This document shows, piece by piece, positions 11,567 through 21,941 of a DNA stretch of 46,702 bases (the first letter of the stretch is position 1; each line of letters starts with the position of its first letter). The translations under genes and the position numbers were made by a program. The notes beneath the pieces were generated by a model that saw only the letters and a list, made by a program, of their open reading frames with translations, did no database searches and was not told the origin of the DNA. The stretch is from NCBI GenBank assembly GCA_020348905.1, contig CP070756.1, forward strand, positions 2,692,960 through 2,739,661, read 5' to 3'. Source of the stretch: Candidatus Zixiibacteriota bacterium. GTDB lineage: Bacteria > Zixibacteria > MSB-5A5 > GN15 > FEB-12.

Positions 11567-11616
11567 ATATAAAGGCCGTTAGATGAGGCCGGACTCATGG
11601 CAGGGAGACAAGACTC

Positions 11617-11763
11617 ATGCGCGACATAAAGTGGTATTACTGGGTGGCCTTCGTACTCGGAGGATTGGCAGTCGTAGCAATTGTTTATATCGTACTTCGA
11701 TCTACCGGCGCTTTGTACAAGATAACCCCTCGCAGGAATAGATGGGTTGAGTACGAAGAGTAG
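11617..11763 (+). CDS. Small single-span membrane protein (48 aa), unrecognised
   Basis: Short gene supported by context: strong promoter at 11538, AGGGAG 9 bases before the ATG, stop TAG at 11761-11763. The 48-residue product starts MRDIKWYYW. One transmembrane helix (WVAFVLGGLAVVAIVYIVL, about residues 9-28) leads to a basic tail (ITPRRNRW) and an acidic end (EYEE). Aromatic residues flank the helix, as at a membrane interface. The basic segment after the helix suggests the tail stays in the cytoplasm. I do not recognise a family. The SDR follows after 64 bases and may be cotranscribed. Confidence 0.65.
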   Translation: MRDIKWYYWVAFVLGGLAVVAIVYIVLRSTGALYKITPRRNRWVEYEE

Positions 11764-11827
11764 TTTCCAACCCGCACGGTGAAACCGACCCCCGGGGAGG
11801 TATCATTCCAGCTGAATTGTTAGATAT

Positions 11828-12562
11828 ATGCGATGCGTAAAGGACAAAGTGGTCGTTATAACCGGTGCTTCAAAGGGTATCGGAGCCGCCGTGGCACGAA
11901 TCTTTGCCGCCGAACAGGCACGGCTGGTTCTCAGCGGGCGAAACAAGGCGCGTCTGGAAAAGGTCGCCCGGTCGCTGGATCTTCCGAAAAATCGCGTCAC
12001 CACAGTCGTGGCCGATGTATCAAAGCTGGTCGGCATGCGGAAAATCATCAGCACTGCCTATCGCAAATACGGTGTTGTGGATATCTTCATCAATAACGCC
12101 GGGGTCGGACTGCGTGACACGGTCATCAACACCACTGAAGAAGAGTACAACCTGATGATGGATACCAACGTCAAGGCCGTATTTCATTGCTTCAAGGAAC
12201 TTCTCCCCCGCATGATGAAGCAGGATTTCGGTCAGATAATAAATATATCATCACTTGCGGGCCGAATGGGCGTTCCCGGCCTTTCGGTGTACTCAGCCTC
12301 GAAGGCGGCTCTAAATGCCTTCAGCGAGGCCGTAGCGGGCGAAGTTCGTAACGAAAACATAAAGATCTGCGTTCTGTCGCCGGGGTCAACCGAAACCGAT
12401 TTCGGTTCCGGTCTAAGAAGAAGGCGATCCCGGGCAGCTTCCGGCTCGACCGTCAAGCTTACCGTCGAGGAAGTTGCCGAGGCGGTGCTGTTTCTGGCCA
12501 GGCAGAACCGCAATGCCTTTACCTCCATGGCCGATATCAGGCCCCTGATCACAAAGAAGTGA
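11828..12562 (+). CDS. Short-chain dehydrogenase/reductase (SDR)
   Basis: 244-residue classical SDR. TGASKGIG is the NAD(P)-binding glycine motif, NNAGVG stabilises the central sheet, INISSLAG gives the catalytic Ser region and YSASK the catalytic Tyr-Lys pair. The tail (LSPGSTETDF) matches the usual cofactor-side region. The fold is close to 3-oxoacyl-ACP reductases and related oxidoreductases; the substrate is open. The only good start is ATG at 11828, because TGA at 11813 closes the frame upstream. The nearest strong Shine-Dalgarno (GGGGAGG, 11794-11800) lies 27 bases away, so initiation there is unusual. No clear terminator follows. Confidence 0.88.
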   Translation: MRCVKDKVVVITGASKGIGAAVARIFAAEQARLVLSGRNKARLEKVARSLDLPKNRVTTVVADVSKLVGMRKIISTAYRKYGVVDIFINNAGVGLRDTVINTTEEEYNLMMDTNVKAVFHCFKELLPRMMKQDFGQIINISSLAGRMGVPGLSVYSASKAALNAFSEAVAGEVRNENIKICVLSPGSTETDFGSGLRRRRSRAASGSTVKLTVEEVAEAVLFLARQNRNAFTSMADIRPLITKK

Positions 12563-12831
12563 TCACAGCCGAATGAACCGGGCGCTAACCGCCGACGAAT
12601 TCTTATGATACTGAGACAGGTTGTTGACCTGTATTGTTAGTGGCACAGACAATTCGGGTTGACAGGTTATCACTGATGGAGTATTTATGTCTCTGTAATA
12701 TCGATCGTCGAGTGCTTGTCAGTGAGCAGCACTTTTCAGCCCTGACGCTCGATCAACCGCTACCAGACCTGCCTGCTCCAATCCTGTGACAGCGCGGCGG
12801 GAGGGTTAAAGAACCTGAGGAGAAACAAGCT

Positions 12832-13428
12832 ATGGTACGAGCACTAAGAATCGGTGGATTGGTGGTGGTTACTGTCACAGTGACAGTGGCCCTGGCCTAC
12901 TTTCTCGGAAGCAAGGTCGGCGGGTATATCGGAAAACAGCGGGCCGAAAGCCAGTATCTGGAGAAGAGAGCGGCTCAAACCGAGGCGGTACTCGCTCTGG
13001 CCAGGGGGCTTGAGATAGGTACCGTAATACCCAATCACATGTTCGTGAATCTCGACGGCGACAGCATCAGTCTCCATTCTTTGCTTAGTGAAAAGACCGT
13101 GCTCTCGATTGTTGCCTCCGGTTGTGCCGGGTGCGATCACCTGCTCAAGACCATCGCCGGCGCTGCCCCTGATTCCACCGAGCACGGGTGCTTTGTTTTC
13201 ATCTCGGAAACCGGTTACCAGGACATGGTTGAGATACCGGAGACGTACGGGTTGTATTCGCCGGTGGTATATGATGAGGAAAGTGAGTACGTGCTTCAAT
13301 TTTTCGAAACACTGGTCTATCCCACTGTCATAATAGTGGATCGTACCGGCCGGATCGAAAATCTGCTCATAGGCAGCCTTACAGAAGGCGAGATCAAAGA
13401 GGTGATCGCCGCCAACAAGGGAGCCTAA
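12832..13428 (+). CDS. Membrane-anchored thioredoxin-like protein
   Basis: 198-residue protein with an N-terminal signal anchor (about residues 7-25) and a thioredoxin-fold domain facing the periplasm. Cys98 and Cys101 form a CxxC pair (SGCAGCDH), and LVYPTVIIVD supplies the cis-Pro loop opposite it. The order FVNLDGDSISLHSLL before the active site matches TlpA/AhpC-TSA-type redoxins. The likely role is thiol-disulfide exchange or electron delivery in the envelope; the partner is unknown. GAGGAG lies about 9 bases before the ATG. A TTGACA at 12659 with a poor -10 (TATTTA) might be its promoter. Confidence 0.82.
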   Translation: MVRALRIGGLVVVTVTVTVALAYFLGSKVGGYIGKQRAESQYLEKRAAQTEAVLALARGLEIGTVIPNHMFVNLDGDSISLHSLLSEKTVLSIVASGCAGCDHLLKTIAGAAPDSTEHGCFVFISETGYQDMVEIPETYGLYSPVVYDEESEYVLQFFETLVYPTVIIVDRTGRIENLLIGSLTEGEIKEVIAANKGA

Positions 13429-13436
13429 TCGGTGTC

Positions 13437-13692
13437 CAGGTTCTACCGCAAGGAGATCGTCATCCCGACGGTGTTCCACCCCACCGCTATACTCCTCGCT
13501 GGAGCCGCCTCGTACCCGGAGGTACGCAAAATACGCTCCTGGCTTGGCGTTCAGACCTGACAACCCGCCAGGAGAGTCGTCCCTGTCGCAGAATATGCCG
13601 CGCGCCAGCGGAACGAGGAAATTGACTACCGCAGAACCCGTGAAATCCGCAGCGGTGAAACTTTTGACCCCTCGTGTCGTATCGTAAAACAT
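13437..13692. other. Intergenic stretch, possible repeat element or coding remnant (minus strand)
   Basis: No gene on the plus strand, but on the minus strand a frame stays open across the whole gap and on through the thioredoxin-like gene. Its gap part reads like ordinary protein (FTAADFTGSAVVNFLVPL, AKPGAYFAYLRVRGG), whereas the overlapping part is the antisense of a real gene. This pattern suits a mobile intergenic repeat or a decayed gene fragment. I cannot confirm either without comparing genomes. Confidence 0.3.
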
Positions 13693-13724
13693 ACACCCTA
13701 GCAGATTACTGTGACGGAGGACGT

Positions 13725-14405
13725 TTGAGAAAGACTGTTATATTGGTGTTTTTGGCCGCTGTTCTGGCCGTTCCTTCGGCCCAGGCGGGTGACTTTCTTA
13801 AGTGGATAACAGGCCGCAGCGGCATCGAGGGGTCCGGCGACCTGGTTACCGATACACGCAATCTCGGTGATTTCTCGAGAATTGAATCTACCGGCAGCTT
13901 CGACATTTTTGTCACGGTGGGCGAGGGCCAGGAAATGACTATCACTTTTGACGATAACCTCATCGACCTGATAAAGACCAGAGTGCGAGGCAAAACCCTG
14001 AAGATTTACAGCCGGGATTCATATTCCTCGCGGTATTCGTGCAAAATCGACCTGAAAGTGCCCTATCTCGAGAGCATCAGACTGTCGGGCTCTGGTGATG
14101 TTGAGATCTTTGACCTTTCCGGAGAGTTGTTCGAGTGCAGTATTTCGGGCTCAGGCGACATACGGGCTGATGGCGAGGTCGAGGAAGTAGACATACGAGT
14201 CTCCGGTTCCGGCGACGTGGATACCCGGGAGTTGATAGCCCACGAAGCCTCGGTAAGAGTCAGCGGTTCAGGTGATGTGAAAGTTTTTGCTTCTGAGTTT
14301 TTCGACGGCAGTGTATCGGGTAGTGGTGACATAGATATTTATGGTAATCCGGAGCGCATGTCCAGACACGTTTCGGGCTCCGGAGACATAAGAAAGAGAA
14401 GATAG
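13725..14405 (+). CDS. Secreted DUF2807-type (GIN domain) beta-solenoid protein
   Basis: 226-residue exported protein. The start is TTG at 13725, right behind GGAGG (spacing 4), and the resulting N-terminus (RKTVILVFLAAVLAVPSAQA) is a clean signal peptide; an upstream ATG at 13674 would bury it. After FSRIESTGSFDIFVTVGEGQ, seven GSGD motifs recur, six of them at roughly 15-30-residue spacing (RLSGSGDVEIF, RVSGSGDVDTR, SVSGSGDIDIY and others), the mark of DUF2807 proteins, predicted to fold as a right-handed beta structure. Family function is unproven; an adhesin-head or envelope role has been proposed. The last motif is followed only by RKRR. Confidence 0.85.
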   Translation: MRKTVILVFLAAVLAVPSAQAGDFLKWITGRSGIEGSGDLVTDTRNLGDFSRIESTGSFDIFVTVGEGQEMTITFDDNLIDLIKTRVRGKTLKIYSRDSYSSRYSCKIDLKVPYLESIRLSGSGDVEIFDLSGELFECSISGSGDIRADGEVEEVDIRVSGSGDVDTRELIAHEASVRVSGSGDVKVFASEFFDGSVSGSGDIDIYGNPERMSRHVSGSGDIRKRR

Positions 14406-14459
14406 CCACTCCCTCGACTTCATACTATCTCGTCTGCTGAGCACAGCAGCACTCCTGTG

Positions 14460-14494
14460 ACGGCAGGTCTTCGGGCCTGCCGTTGCCCATTTTT
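14460..14494 (+). terminator. Probable rho-independent terminator
   Basis: Stem ACGGCAGG (14460-14467) / CCTGCCGT (14476-14483) with a TCTTCGGG loop, then TGCCCATTTTT. The T-run starts a few bases late, so it may be leaky. It lies 55 bases after the DUF2807 gene. Confidence 0.65.
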
Positions 14495-14599
14495 CCGGGG
14501 AAATCGCTGTTGAAAAAACCGTTTGGAGAAGTCTCTTTCGGGCATTTCGGCAGGTCGCCTAATTTGTTGTCGTACAGCTACATAGATTGGCTTTTTTGC

Positions 14600-14628
14600 T
14601 TGCCAAAGGGTTTAAAAAAGGGTATTAT
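14600..14628 (+). promoter_or_regulatory. Sigma70-type promoter of dciA-gyrB
   Basis: TTGCCA (14600-14605, 5/6), 17-base spacer, TATTAT (14623-14628, 5/6). The predicted start near 14635 leaves a short leader before the ATG at 14652. Confidence 0.65.
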
Positions 14629-14651
14629 TCATAAGTTGAATGAGGACTGAA

Positions 14652-16944
<2,293 letters not shown>

Positions 16945-16975
16945 TCCCAGCTATCTGAAAGAGCATATGACATCA

Positions 16976-17004
16976 ACAGCCGGCCCATGGCCGGCTGTTT
17001 TTTT
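16976..17004 (+). terminator. Rho-independent terminator of gyrB
   Basis: Perfect 10-bp stem ACAGCCGGCC (16976-16985) / GGCCGGCTGT (16989-16998), loop CAT, then a T-run to 17004. Confidence 0.9.
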
Positions 17005-17135
17005 GGAAACCTCAACAGTATTGCGGTTGTTTTTAAATCACGAACGAAGACTATCGGGATCTACTGCAGAGTACCGGCTTGTAAGGATAAGCCAAATATT
17101 GGACCATTAGGAGCAATCTCCCTCTACTCCTATCC

Positions 17136-17172
17136 AAAAAAAGGGCGGCACCCAACGGCGCCGCCTTTATTT
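17136..17172 (-). terminator. Terminator of the beta-helix/dockerin gene, possibly bidirectional
   Basis: Stem GGCGGC (17144-17149) / GCCGCC (17160-17165) with A-run 17136-17142 on one side and TTTATTT on the other. On the minus strand it ends in seven T, just after the stop at 17199; on the plus strand it could back up the gyrB terminator. Confidence 0.75.
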
Positions 17173-17198
17173 CTTACGCTCCATCGATAGACGCGTGC

Positions 17199-18332
17199 CT
17201 ATTTCACCTCCGGGCAGTCGGCCAGTTGGTCAGGGTTGCCATGCGAATACATCACCCGCGCGATGCATGAAAGATCGCGGGCATCGATTTCACCGTCCCC
17301 GTTTACATCGGCCTCCTCCAAGCAGGGTGGTTCAGGACCATCCTTGAACATATATTCGATCAGGTAGTGCAGGTCGAGCATACTGATGGTTTCGTCCGGG
17401 TCACCGTCGACATTCCCCCTGACATCGACACAGCACGATGAGGGATCCTGATGAAAGTAATAAGCGCCTATGTCGCTTATGGAACCGTCCGGATCATTAT
17501 AGGCGGGGTCCGGGTAACCGGCGTCAAGGCACGGGGAACCGTCCAGAAGGTGGTAGTCACCGCCTGAGGCATCGATATACATCGGATCCGCCGAGATGTC
17601 ACCAACCCCCACCACTGCATAGTAGGCGTAGTTGGGGTGGTTGTTCCAGATATTGTTGTTGGCAAACAGGTCGAATTTGAACACCGGATCGGAAACAGCC
17701 ACTCCATATGCCACGGAATTAGTGATTATGTTATTAACCACCGTGGCGCCAAGGGCGATAGTGTAAATACCGCGGTTATTGCGGTTAAAAGTATTATTGA
17801 TGATACTGGTACCGCTGGTGCCGTTTCGCAGGCCGATACAGGCTATACCTCCGTTGTCATAAAAGACGTTGTGCCTGATCAGCGACGACGTATACGCGCA
17901 TGATATCACTTCAATGTTGAGACCATCGAGGGGAATGTTGTCGTGGAAAATGTTCCCCTCGATTGTTGCCGAGCAGTTCCTTAGAAGCACCGTGCTGCTA
18001 TAGCGGCCACCATAGAGCGTGAACCCCCGCAAGACCGCCGTACCGCCGGTGACGTCTGTAATGCGGATGGTTAATCTGTTGTCAAGGGGTGGAGTGATGA
18101 ATGTGAACCCGGCGCCGGCTTCGCTGACAAGTTCAACGGCCCGCCCGCGAAAGTCAACATTCTCCCGGTAAGTTCCGGGCGCCACCAGAACCGTATCACC
18201 ATCGCCGGCAGCGTTGATGCCCGCCTGAATTGACGGCTGATCTGATGGGACATTGACCACCGTAGCGACAGATGAGGACGTGATGCTGAGTGCGGCAAAC
18301 AGCATCACCATAATTGCTACCGAATTCTTCAC
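17199..18332 (-). CDS. Secreted parallel beta-helix protein with dockerin-like C-terminus
   Basis: 377-residue exported protein. GTG start behind GGGAGA; signal peptide of about 24 residues. Residues about 30-290 have the layout of a right-handed beta-helix of the pectate-lyase/NosD type: short turns such as GGIACIGLRN, SIINNTFNRNNRGI and VVNNIITNSVAYG. Residues about 300-372 hold two EF-hand-like repeats in dockerin style (NVDGDPDETISMLDL, then DVNGDGEIDARDL), which bind calcium in dockerins. Function unknown; carbohydrate binding or surface display is plausible. Dockerin-like tails without visible cohesins are common on secreted proteins in this group of bacteria. Confidence 0.8.
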   Translation of the reverse strand: MKNSVAIMVMLFAALSITSSSVATVVNVPSDQPSIQAGINAAGDGDTVLVAPGTYRENVDFRGRAVELVSEAGAGFTFITPPLDNRLTIRITDVTGGTAVLRGFTLYGGRYSSTVLLRNCSATIEGNIFHDNIPLDGLNIEVISCAYTSSLIRHNVFYDNGGIACIGLRNGTSGTSIINNTFNRNNRGIYTIALGATVVNNIITNSVAYGVAVSDPVFKFDLFANNNIWNNHPNYAYYAVVGVGDISADPMYIDASGGDYHLLDGSPCLDAGYPDPAYNDPDGSISDIGAYYFHQDPSSCCVDVRGNVDGDPDETISMLDLHYLIEYMFKDGPEPPCLEEADVNGDGEIDARDLSCIARVMYSHGNPDQLADCPEVK

Positions 18333-18396
18333 GATTTCTCCCGACTAACCGGGGCCGAAGTATATGGTACTTGAAGAGCAGCCTGGCTATAGGTTA

Positions 18397-18424
18397 AATA
18401 TAATAGAAAAACCCAATTAGTCAA
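18397..18424 (-). promoter_or_regulatory. Sigma70-type promoter of the beta-helix/dockerin gene
   Basis: On the minus strand TTGACT (18419-18424, 5/6), 16-base spacer, TATATT (18397-18402, 5/6). The leader to the GTG at 18332 is about 55-60 bases. Confidence 0.55.
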
Positions 18425-18497
18425 TGTAAATAGGGGCCGGATAAAGCATGCAACAGTTTGTCTTACAATCACATAGGGTCAAGCGAGGGACGCTTTT

Positions 18498-20663
18498 TCA
18501 CTTCACCAACAGCATTTTTCTGTTCTGCAAAGCCTCCTGTGACCGCATACGGTAAAAATAGATGCCCGTTGCGACCGGCTCCCCCGATTCGTCATGGCCG
18601 TCCCAGGCTACCCGGTGGGTCCCGGCCAGTTTCACCTCGTCTACCAGGGTCCTGATCTGCCGTCCGAGCAGATTGTAAATGGTAATCGTTACCCGGGATT
18701 TTTCGGGGAGGCTGTATTCGATCGTGGTGGAGAGGTTGAATGGATTGGGGTAGTTCTGCGCGAGACTATATTCCCGTGGCGGTCCGCTTTTGGGTTGATC
18801 ATTAACATCGGTCGTGACGGTCACGTCCAGAACCAGAAAGCCCAAACCATCGGCCACGAAGTTGTACTGACCTGAAAGGTCGAGTCCGTTGGCATCACCG
18901 GGCGTGTTGTAGCTTTGGGCCAAAGTCGGGATATGAGGATTGGAGACATCAATTACCAGCAAACCGGCTCCGGCAGCAGCCATGTGAGCGTAGTTGCCTG
19001 ATACGGCTATACCATAAACCTGGTCAGGGGCGGTATACCTCGCGACAAACGATGGTGAGGCGGGGGTTGAGATGTCGAGAATCAGCAGGTAATAGAGGCC
19101 CTCCTGAGCCCATTCGGCCAGGTACAGGTAACCTCCGGCGACATCAGCATCCAGTACACTGCCGATCGGCGAATATCCGCCGATCGGAGTGGGTGCGGAA
19201 GGATCAGTGAGCTCAAATACTTGCAGGCCTTCGGTGAAGTCCACTACATACAGATAGTCACCAATGACACTGACGTGATGAACAGACACGAACTGCGGGC
19301 CAAAGTCGCCAATCGAGTCGGGTACCGATGGAATGGAGACATCTACGATAAACAGGTCGCCGCCGAAATCAGCCACGTAGGCATAATCGCCGTAAGCTGC
19401 GACATCGTAAGCCGACCCCGGGGTATCGAACTGCCCCGTCACGGTGGGATTGGTCGGATCGCCCACATCGACTATGGTCAGGCCAGCCTGGTCGTCGGCA
19501 ACAAGGGCATAATTGTTATAAACAACTACGCGCGTCGCCTGTCCATCAGTAGTGCAACTGTCGGTCAATACCGGTAAGGCAGGGTTGTGCATATCGAATA
19601 TCCAGATGTCCCCCCTGGCAGCCACGTAGGCATGGTTGTTGATGAAAAGGACGTCGTTAACGAAGCCCTTCGTGCTGTACTGTCCGGAAAGTTCCGGTGC
19701 GGTGACACTGGAGACATCAAATACCTGAAATCCGGCCTCGAGAGAAGCAACACCGGCCGCGCCGCTAAAGACGGAAACACCTTCCGGACTGGATTGTGTT
19801 CCGCATTCACCGACCAGTGCAGGTGTGGATGCTTCCGAGACGTCTATTATCTTGAGGCTGCCAAGTCCGTGTGTTACGAAGGCATAATCACCCGCTACAA
19901 CAACGCCCCTTGCGTTGAGGTCGCTGGTGTATGCTCCGGCCGGTCCCGGTGATGTCGGCTCCGTTATATCGACAATTTGCAGACCATTTGCGCCAGCCGC
20001 CATGAAGGCGAAATTGTTCGATACATCAAGTCTCGATGCGCTGCCGGGGAAATCATAAGAACCGACGATTGTCGGTGAGGTGGGTTCTGATACGTCTGCC
20101 ACCTGTAAGGTGAAGTAGTCGGCAATATAGGCGTAATTCCCTGATACAACCACATCGAGTGGCGTCCAGGGTGTTTCACAACTGCCGGAAAACGATGGCG
20201 CAATGGGATTGGAGATATTAACGATCACCAAATCCGTCTCATCAGCGACATAGGCATAATCGCCGACCACCGCCACCCCGCGGGCGTTGCCCGGTGTATC
20301 GTACGTTGCCACCAGAGCGGGCGTGCCAGGACTGGAGACATCGATAATCTGCAGTCCGGCTTCACCGTCGGCGATATAAGCATACCCCCCCGCCACAGTT
20401 ATATCATAGGATTGCCCGGGCGTGTATCGCATGGCAACAAATGACGGAACCGCCGGGTTGCTGATGTTGATAATCATCATGCCGTACACCAGCACACAGT
20501 AAGCATAGTCGCCATCGATAGCGACATCGTACATACTATTCCAGAGGTCGCTACTCACATAGCTGATTTCGATTTCATCAGCAGCTTCTGATCGATGCGC
20601 GGCCAGTGAGACCGCAGCCAAAGCAGCAGTTATCAAAAGATATTTTGAGATGCTGGCGGGCAA
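18498..20663 (-). CDS. LVIVD-repeat beta-propeller protein with T9SS/FlgD-like C-terminal domain
   Basis: 721-residue exported protein. A signal peptide (to about residue 27) is followed by some 13 repeats of LVIVD type (pattern YAYVAD..GL.IVDISNP..P..VG.YDTPG), about 42 residues each, likely forming one or two beta-propellers. The last 90 residues are a FlgD-Ig/T9SS-type domain: SLAQNYPNPFNLSTTIEYSLP, ITIYNLLGRQIRTLV, then GIYFYRM. Such tails serve as type IX sorting signals in Bacteroidota, but in this lineage transport is unproven. TTG start, with GGAGG 12 bases upstream, a long spacing. Last gene of the pth run. Confidence 0.85.
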   Translation of the reverse strand: MPASISKYLLITAALAAVSLAAHRSEAADEIEISYVSSDLWNSMYDVAIDGDYAYCVLVYGMMIINISNPAVPSFVAMRYTPGQSYDITVAGGYAYIADGEAGLQIIDVSSPGTPALVATYDTPGNARGVAVVGDYAYVADETDLVIVNISNPIAPSFSGSCETPWTPLDVVVSGNYAYIADYFTLQVADVSEPTSPTIVGSYDFPGSASRLDVSNNFAFMAAGANGLQIVDITEPTSPGPAGAYTSDLNARGVVVAGDYAFVTHGLGSLKIIDVSEASTPALVGECGTQSSPEGVSVFSGAAGVASLEAGFQVFDVSSVTAPELSGQYSTKGFVNDVLFINNHAYVAARGDIWIFDMHNPALPVLTDSCTTDGQATRVVVYNNYALVADDQAGLTIVDVGDPTNPTVTGQFDTPGSAYDVAAYGDYAYVADFGGDLFIVDVSIPSVPDSIGDFGPQFVSVHHVSVIGDYLYVVDFTEGLQVFELTDPSAPTPIGGYSPIGSVLDADVAGGYLYLAEWAQEGLYYLLILDISTPASPSFVARYTAPDQVYGIAVSGNYAHMAAAGAGLLVIDVSNPHIPTLAQSYNTPGDANGLDLSGQYNFVADGLGFLVLDVTVTTDVNDQPKSGPPREYSLAQNYPNPFNLSTTIEYSLPEKSRVTITIYNLLGRQIRTLVDEVKLAGTHRVAWDGHDESGEPVATGIYFYRMRSQEALQNRKMLLVK

Positions 20664-20689
20664 TCTCGCGGCACACCTCCGTGGTTGGT

Positions 20690-21157
20690 TTATTTCGACG
20701 GATCTCGCTTCGGCGTTTCCTGAGGGGGATCTATGATCTCGTCCGGAATTTTCACCCTGGGACGAAAGAGACCAAGATACTTCTGATACCAGGCCCAGTC
20801 CTTTTTGATACCCTTCATATACCTCTTAACGCGCTTGTCTCGCTCCAAAGCGACCGCGTCAAACTTCTCGATTTTGAGAAGCAGTATTTCGACCGATTCA
20901 CGTTTTTCCAGTGCCGATCGAAGGTTATTATAGTCCTTGAAATTGAAGATCGTCTGAATAACCGGCTCGAAGAATACCATAACCTGCGAGGCGATGAAGT
21001 TGAGCGGTTTGACCGATTCCAGAAACAGGATGGCCGGTACCGCCATGCCTCTTTCGACGGCCTTCTTGGCCAGCTTGTCCAGCACCGCCTCTTCTTCGGC
21101 GGGAAGAGAGGTGTTGTCCGGGTCGGGGATATCGACATTACCTTTGAAGATACTCAT
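20690..21157 (-). CDS. Unrecognised 155-aa protein
   Basis: No family recognised. The N-terminus (MSIFKGNVDIPDPD, TSLPAEEEAVLDKLA) is acidic. A hydrophobic middle (AVPAILFLESVKPLNFIASQVMVFFEPVIQTIF, shown here in pieces: AVPAILFLESVKPL and SQVMVFFEPVIQTIF) could be a helical hairpin or one membrane segment. A charged helix (LRSALEKRESVEILLLKIEK) follows, and the tail is proline-rich. It overlaps the preceding PH-like gene by 4 bases (ATGA), so the two proteins are probably made together, and it precedes the LVIVD gene by 26 bases. Confidence 0.7.
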   Translation of the reverse strand: MSIFKGNVDIPDPDNTSLPAEEEAVLDKLAKKAVERGMAVPAILFLESVKPLNFIASQVMVFFEPVIQTIFNFKDYNNLRSALEKRESVEILLLKIEKFDAVALERDKRVKRYMKGIKKDWAWYQKYLGLFRPRVKIPDEIIDPPQETPKRDPSK

Positions 21158-21651
21158 TTCGATTCCTCTTCCGTGCTGACCTTCTCATCGGTCGTCTTGC
21201 CGATGTGGTTTTCGACAAACCGGATGACATCTTTTTTGTTGTTCTCAAAAATCAAATACAGCCCCCGAAAATTCTCCAGTCGTGACGGCCTCACAAACGG
21301 CGAGAGCAGTACGCCGTTTCGGTCCGGATAGAAGCTGCGATACTGAGACCAGTTCTTGTAGACGGTCTGCGTGGTAGATTTGACCATAATGCGCTTGTCG
21401 CTTAAGCGATATTTGGTGGGAAGATAGAACCTGGCCAGTGAGGCAAACAAGACCACCAGAGCAAGAGTACCAAAGGCCTTGGATTCGGTAGTGGCGAAGA
21501 CCAGGAAACCAACCACCAGAATAAAAACGGTAACGGCCGCGGCTGCGATCGGCTTGCGCTTCAGCGGATGAGTGGTCCAGGCAAGCACCTCGCCTTCGTC
21601 GATCTCCTCACCGGCCCGGGTGGTGGTTTTTTCCTCGTCGCGATCCGACAT
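21154..21651 (-). CDS. Membrane protein with PH-like domain, DUF-type (165 aa)
   Basis: Two adjacent hydrophobic segments (PIAAAAVTVFILVVGFLVFA and FGTLALVVLFASLARFYL) follow a charged N-terminus. After them comes a beta-rich stretch with the look of a bacterial PH-like domain: TKYRLSDKRIMVKSTTQ, YKNWSQYRSFYPDRNGVLLS, GLYLIFENNKKDV. Ends in a charged tail. Assignment as PH-like rests on this pattern only. Overlaps its downstream neighbour by 4 bases and follows the 68-residue gene by 15 bases. Confidence 0.7.
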   Translation of the reverse strand: MSDRDEEKTTTRAGEEIDEGEVLAWTTHPLKRKPIAAAAVTVFILVVGFLVFATTESKAFGTLALVVLFASLARFYLPTKYRLSDKRIMVKSTTQTVYKNWSQYRSFYPDRNGVLLSPFVRPSRLENFRGLYLIFENNKKDVIRFVENHIGKTTDEKVSTEEESK

Positions 21652-21666
21652 AGCAGAAGACCATCG

Positions 21667-21873
21667 TTATTTTTCATCGATGTGACGGTAGCGCTCCTTC
21701 TTAACCGTCTCCATCATTTCCAGAAGGTCCTTCGGTTCAATCATCTTCTTGTCAATGAGAACCCTTACCAGGGCTTCCTGGGCCAGGTTATTGGACAGGG
21801 CCAGCTCCTCGAAAGTGATGTCCTTCTCTTTACCATCCACTATCATCTTGAGGGCTACTTTCTTTTGTTCCAT
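21667..21873 (-). CDS. Unrecognised 68-aa protein
   Basis: Small charged cytoplasmic protein with no signal peptide. The layout is MEQKKVALKMIVDGKEKDIT, then helical EELALSNNLAQEALVRVLIDKK and EPKDLLEMMETVKKERYRH, suggesting a compact two- to three-helix fold. It is first of three small genes between the binding-protein gene and the LVIVD gene. A TTGACA-like element on the minus strand lies in the 68-base gap upstream (21874-21941), but its -10 is poor. Confidence 0.65.
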   Translation of the reverse strand: MEQKKVALKMIVDGKEKDITFEELALSNNLAQEALVRVLIDKKMIEPKDLLEMMETVKKERYRHIDEK

Positions 21874-21941
21874 AGCCAGAGTTCCTATGTTAAAGATCTG
21901 TTCTTGTCAATCGCACGTTCCCGGGCCCAAACTGCCCCGGG

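Larger units (their letters stand above)
11021..11616. other. Long intergenic stretch with two terminators and a promoter
   Basis: About 600 bases without a convincing gene. It holds the terminator of the TPR-AAA+ gene (11168-11206), a palindrome (11219-11236), a second terminator (11420-11456) that closes no annotated gene, and a promoter (11538-11566) for the small gene at 11617. The 200 bases between the terminators may encode a small RNA; open frames there are short and lack ribosome sites. Confidence 0.5.

Noticed and set aside
12844..13692. 282-codon open frame on the minus strand
   Set aside because: Most of it is antisense to the thioredoxin-like gene, which has a CxxC motif and ribosome site. 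Only the part in the gap (13437-13692) is kept as a possible remnant.
20606..21331. 241-codon plus-strand open frame
   Set aside because: Antisense to the 155-aa and PH-like genes, which overlap as ATGA; no ribosome site.
21874..21941. TTGACA-like promoter and CCCGGG inverted repeat in the gap before the 68-aa gene
   Set aside because: The -10 match is poor and the hairpin has no T-run, so neither a promoter nor a terminator is claimed.
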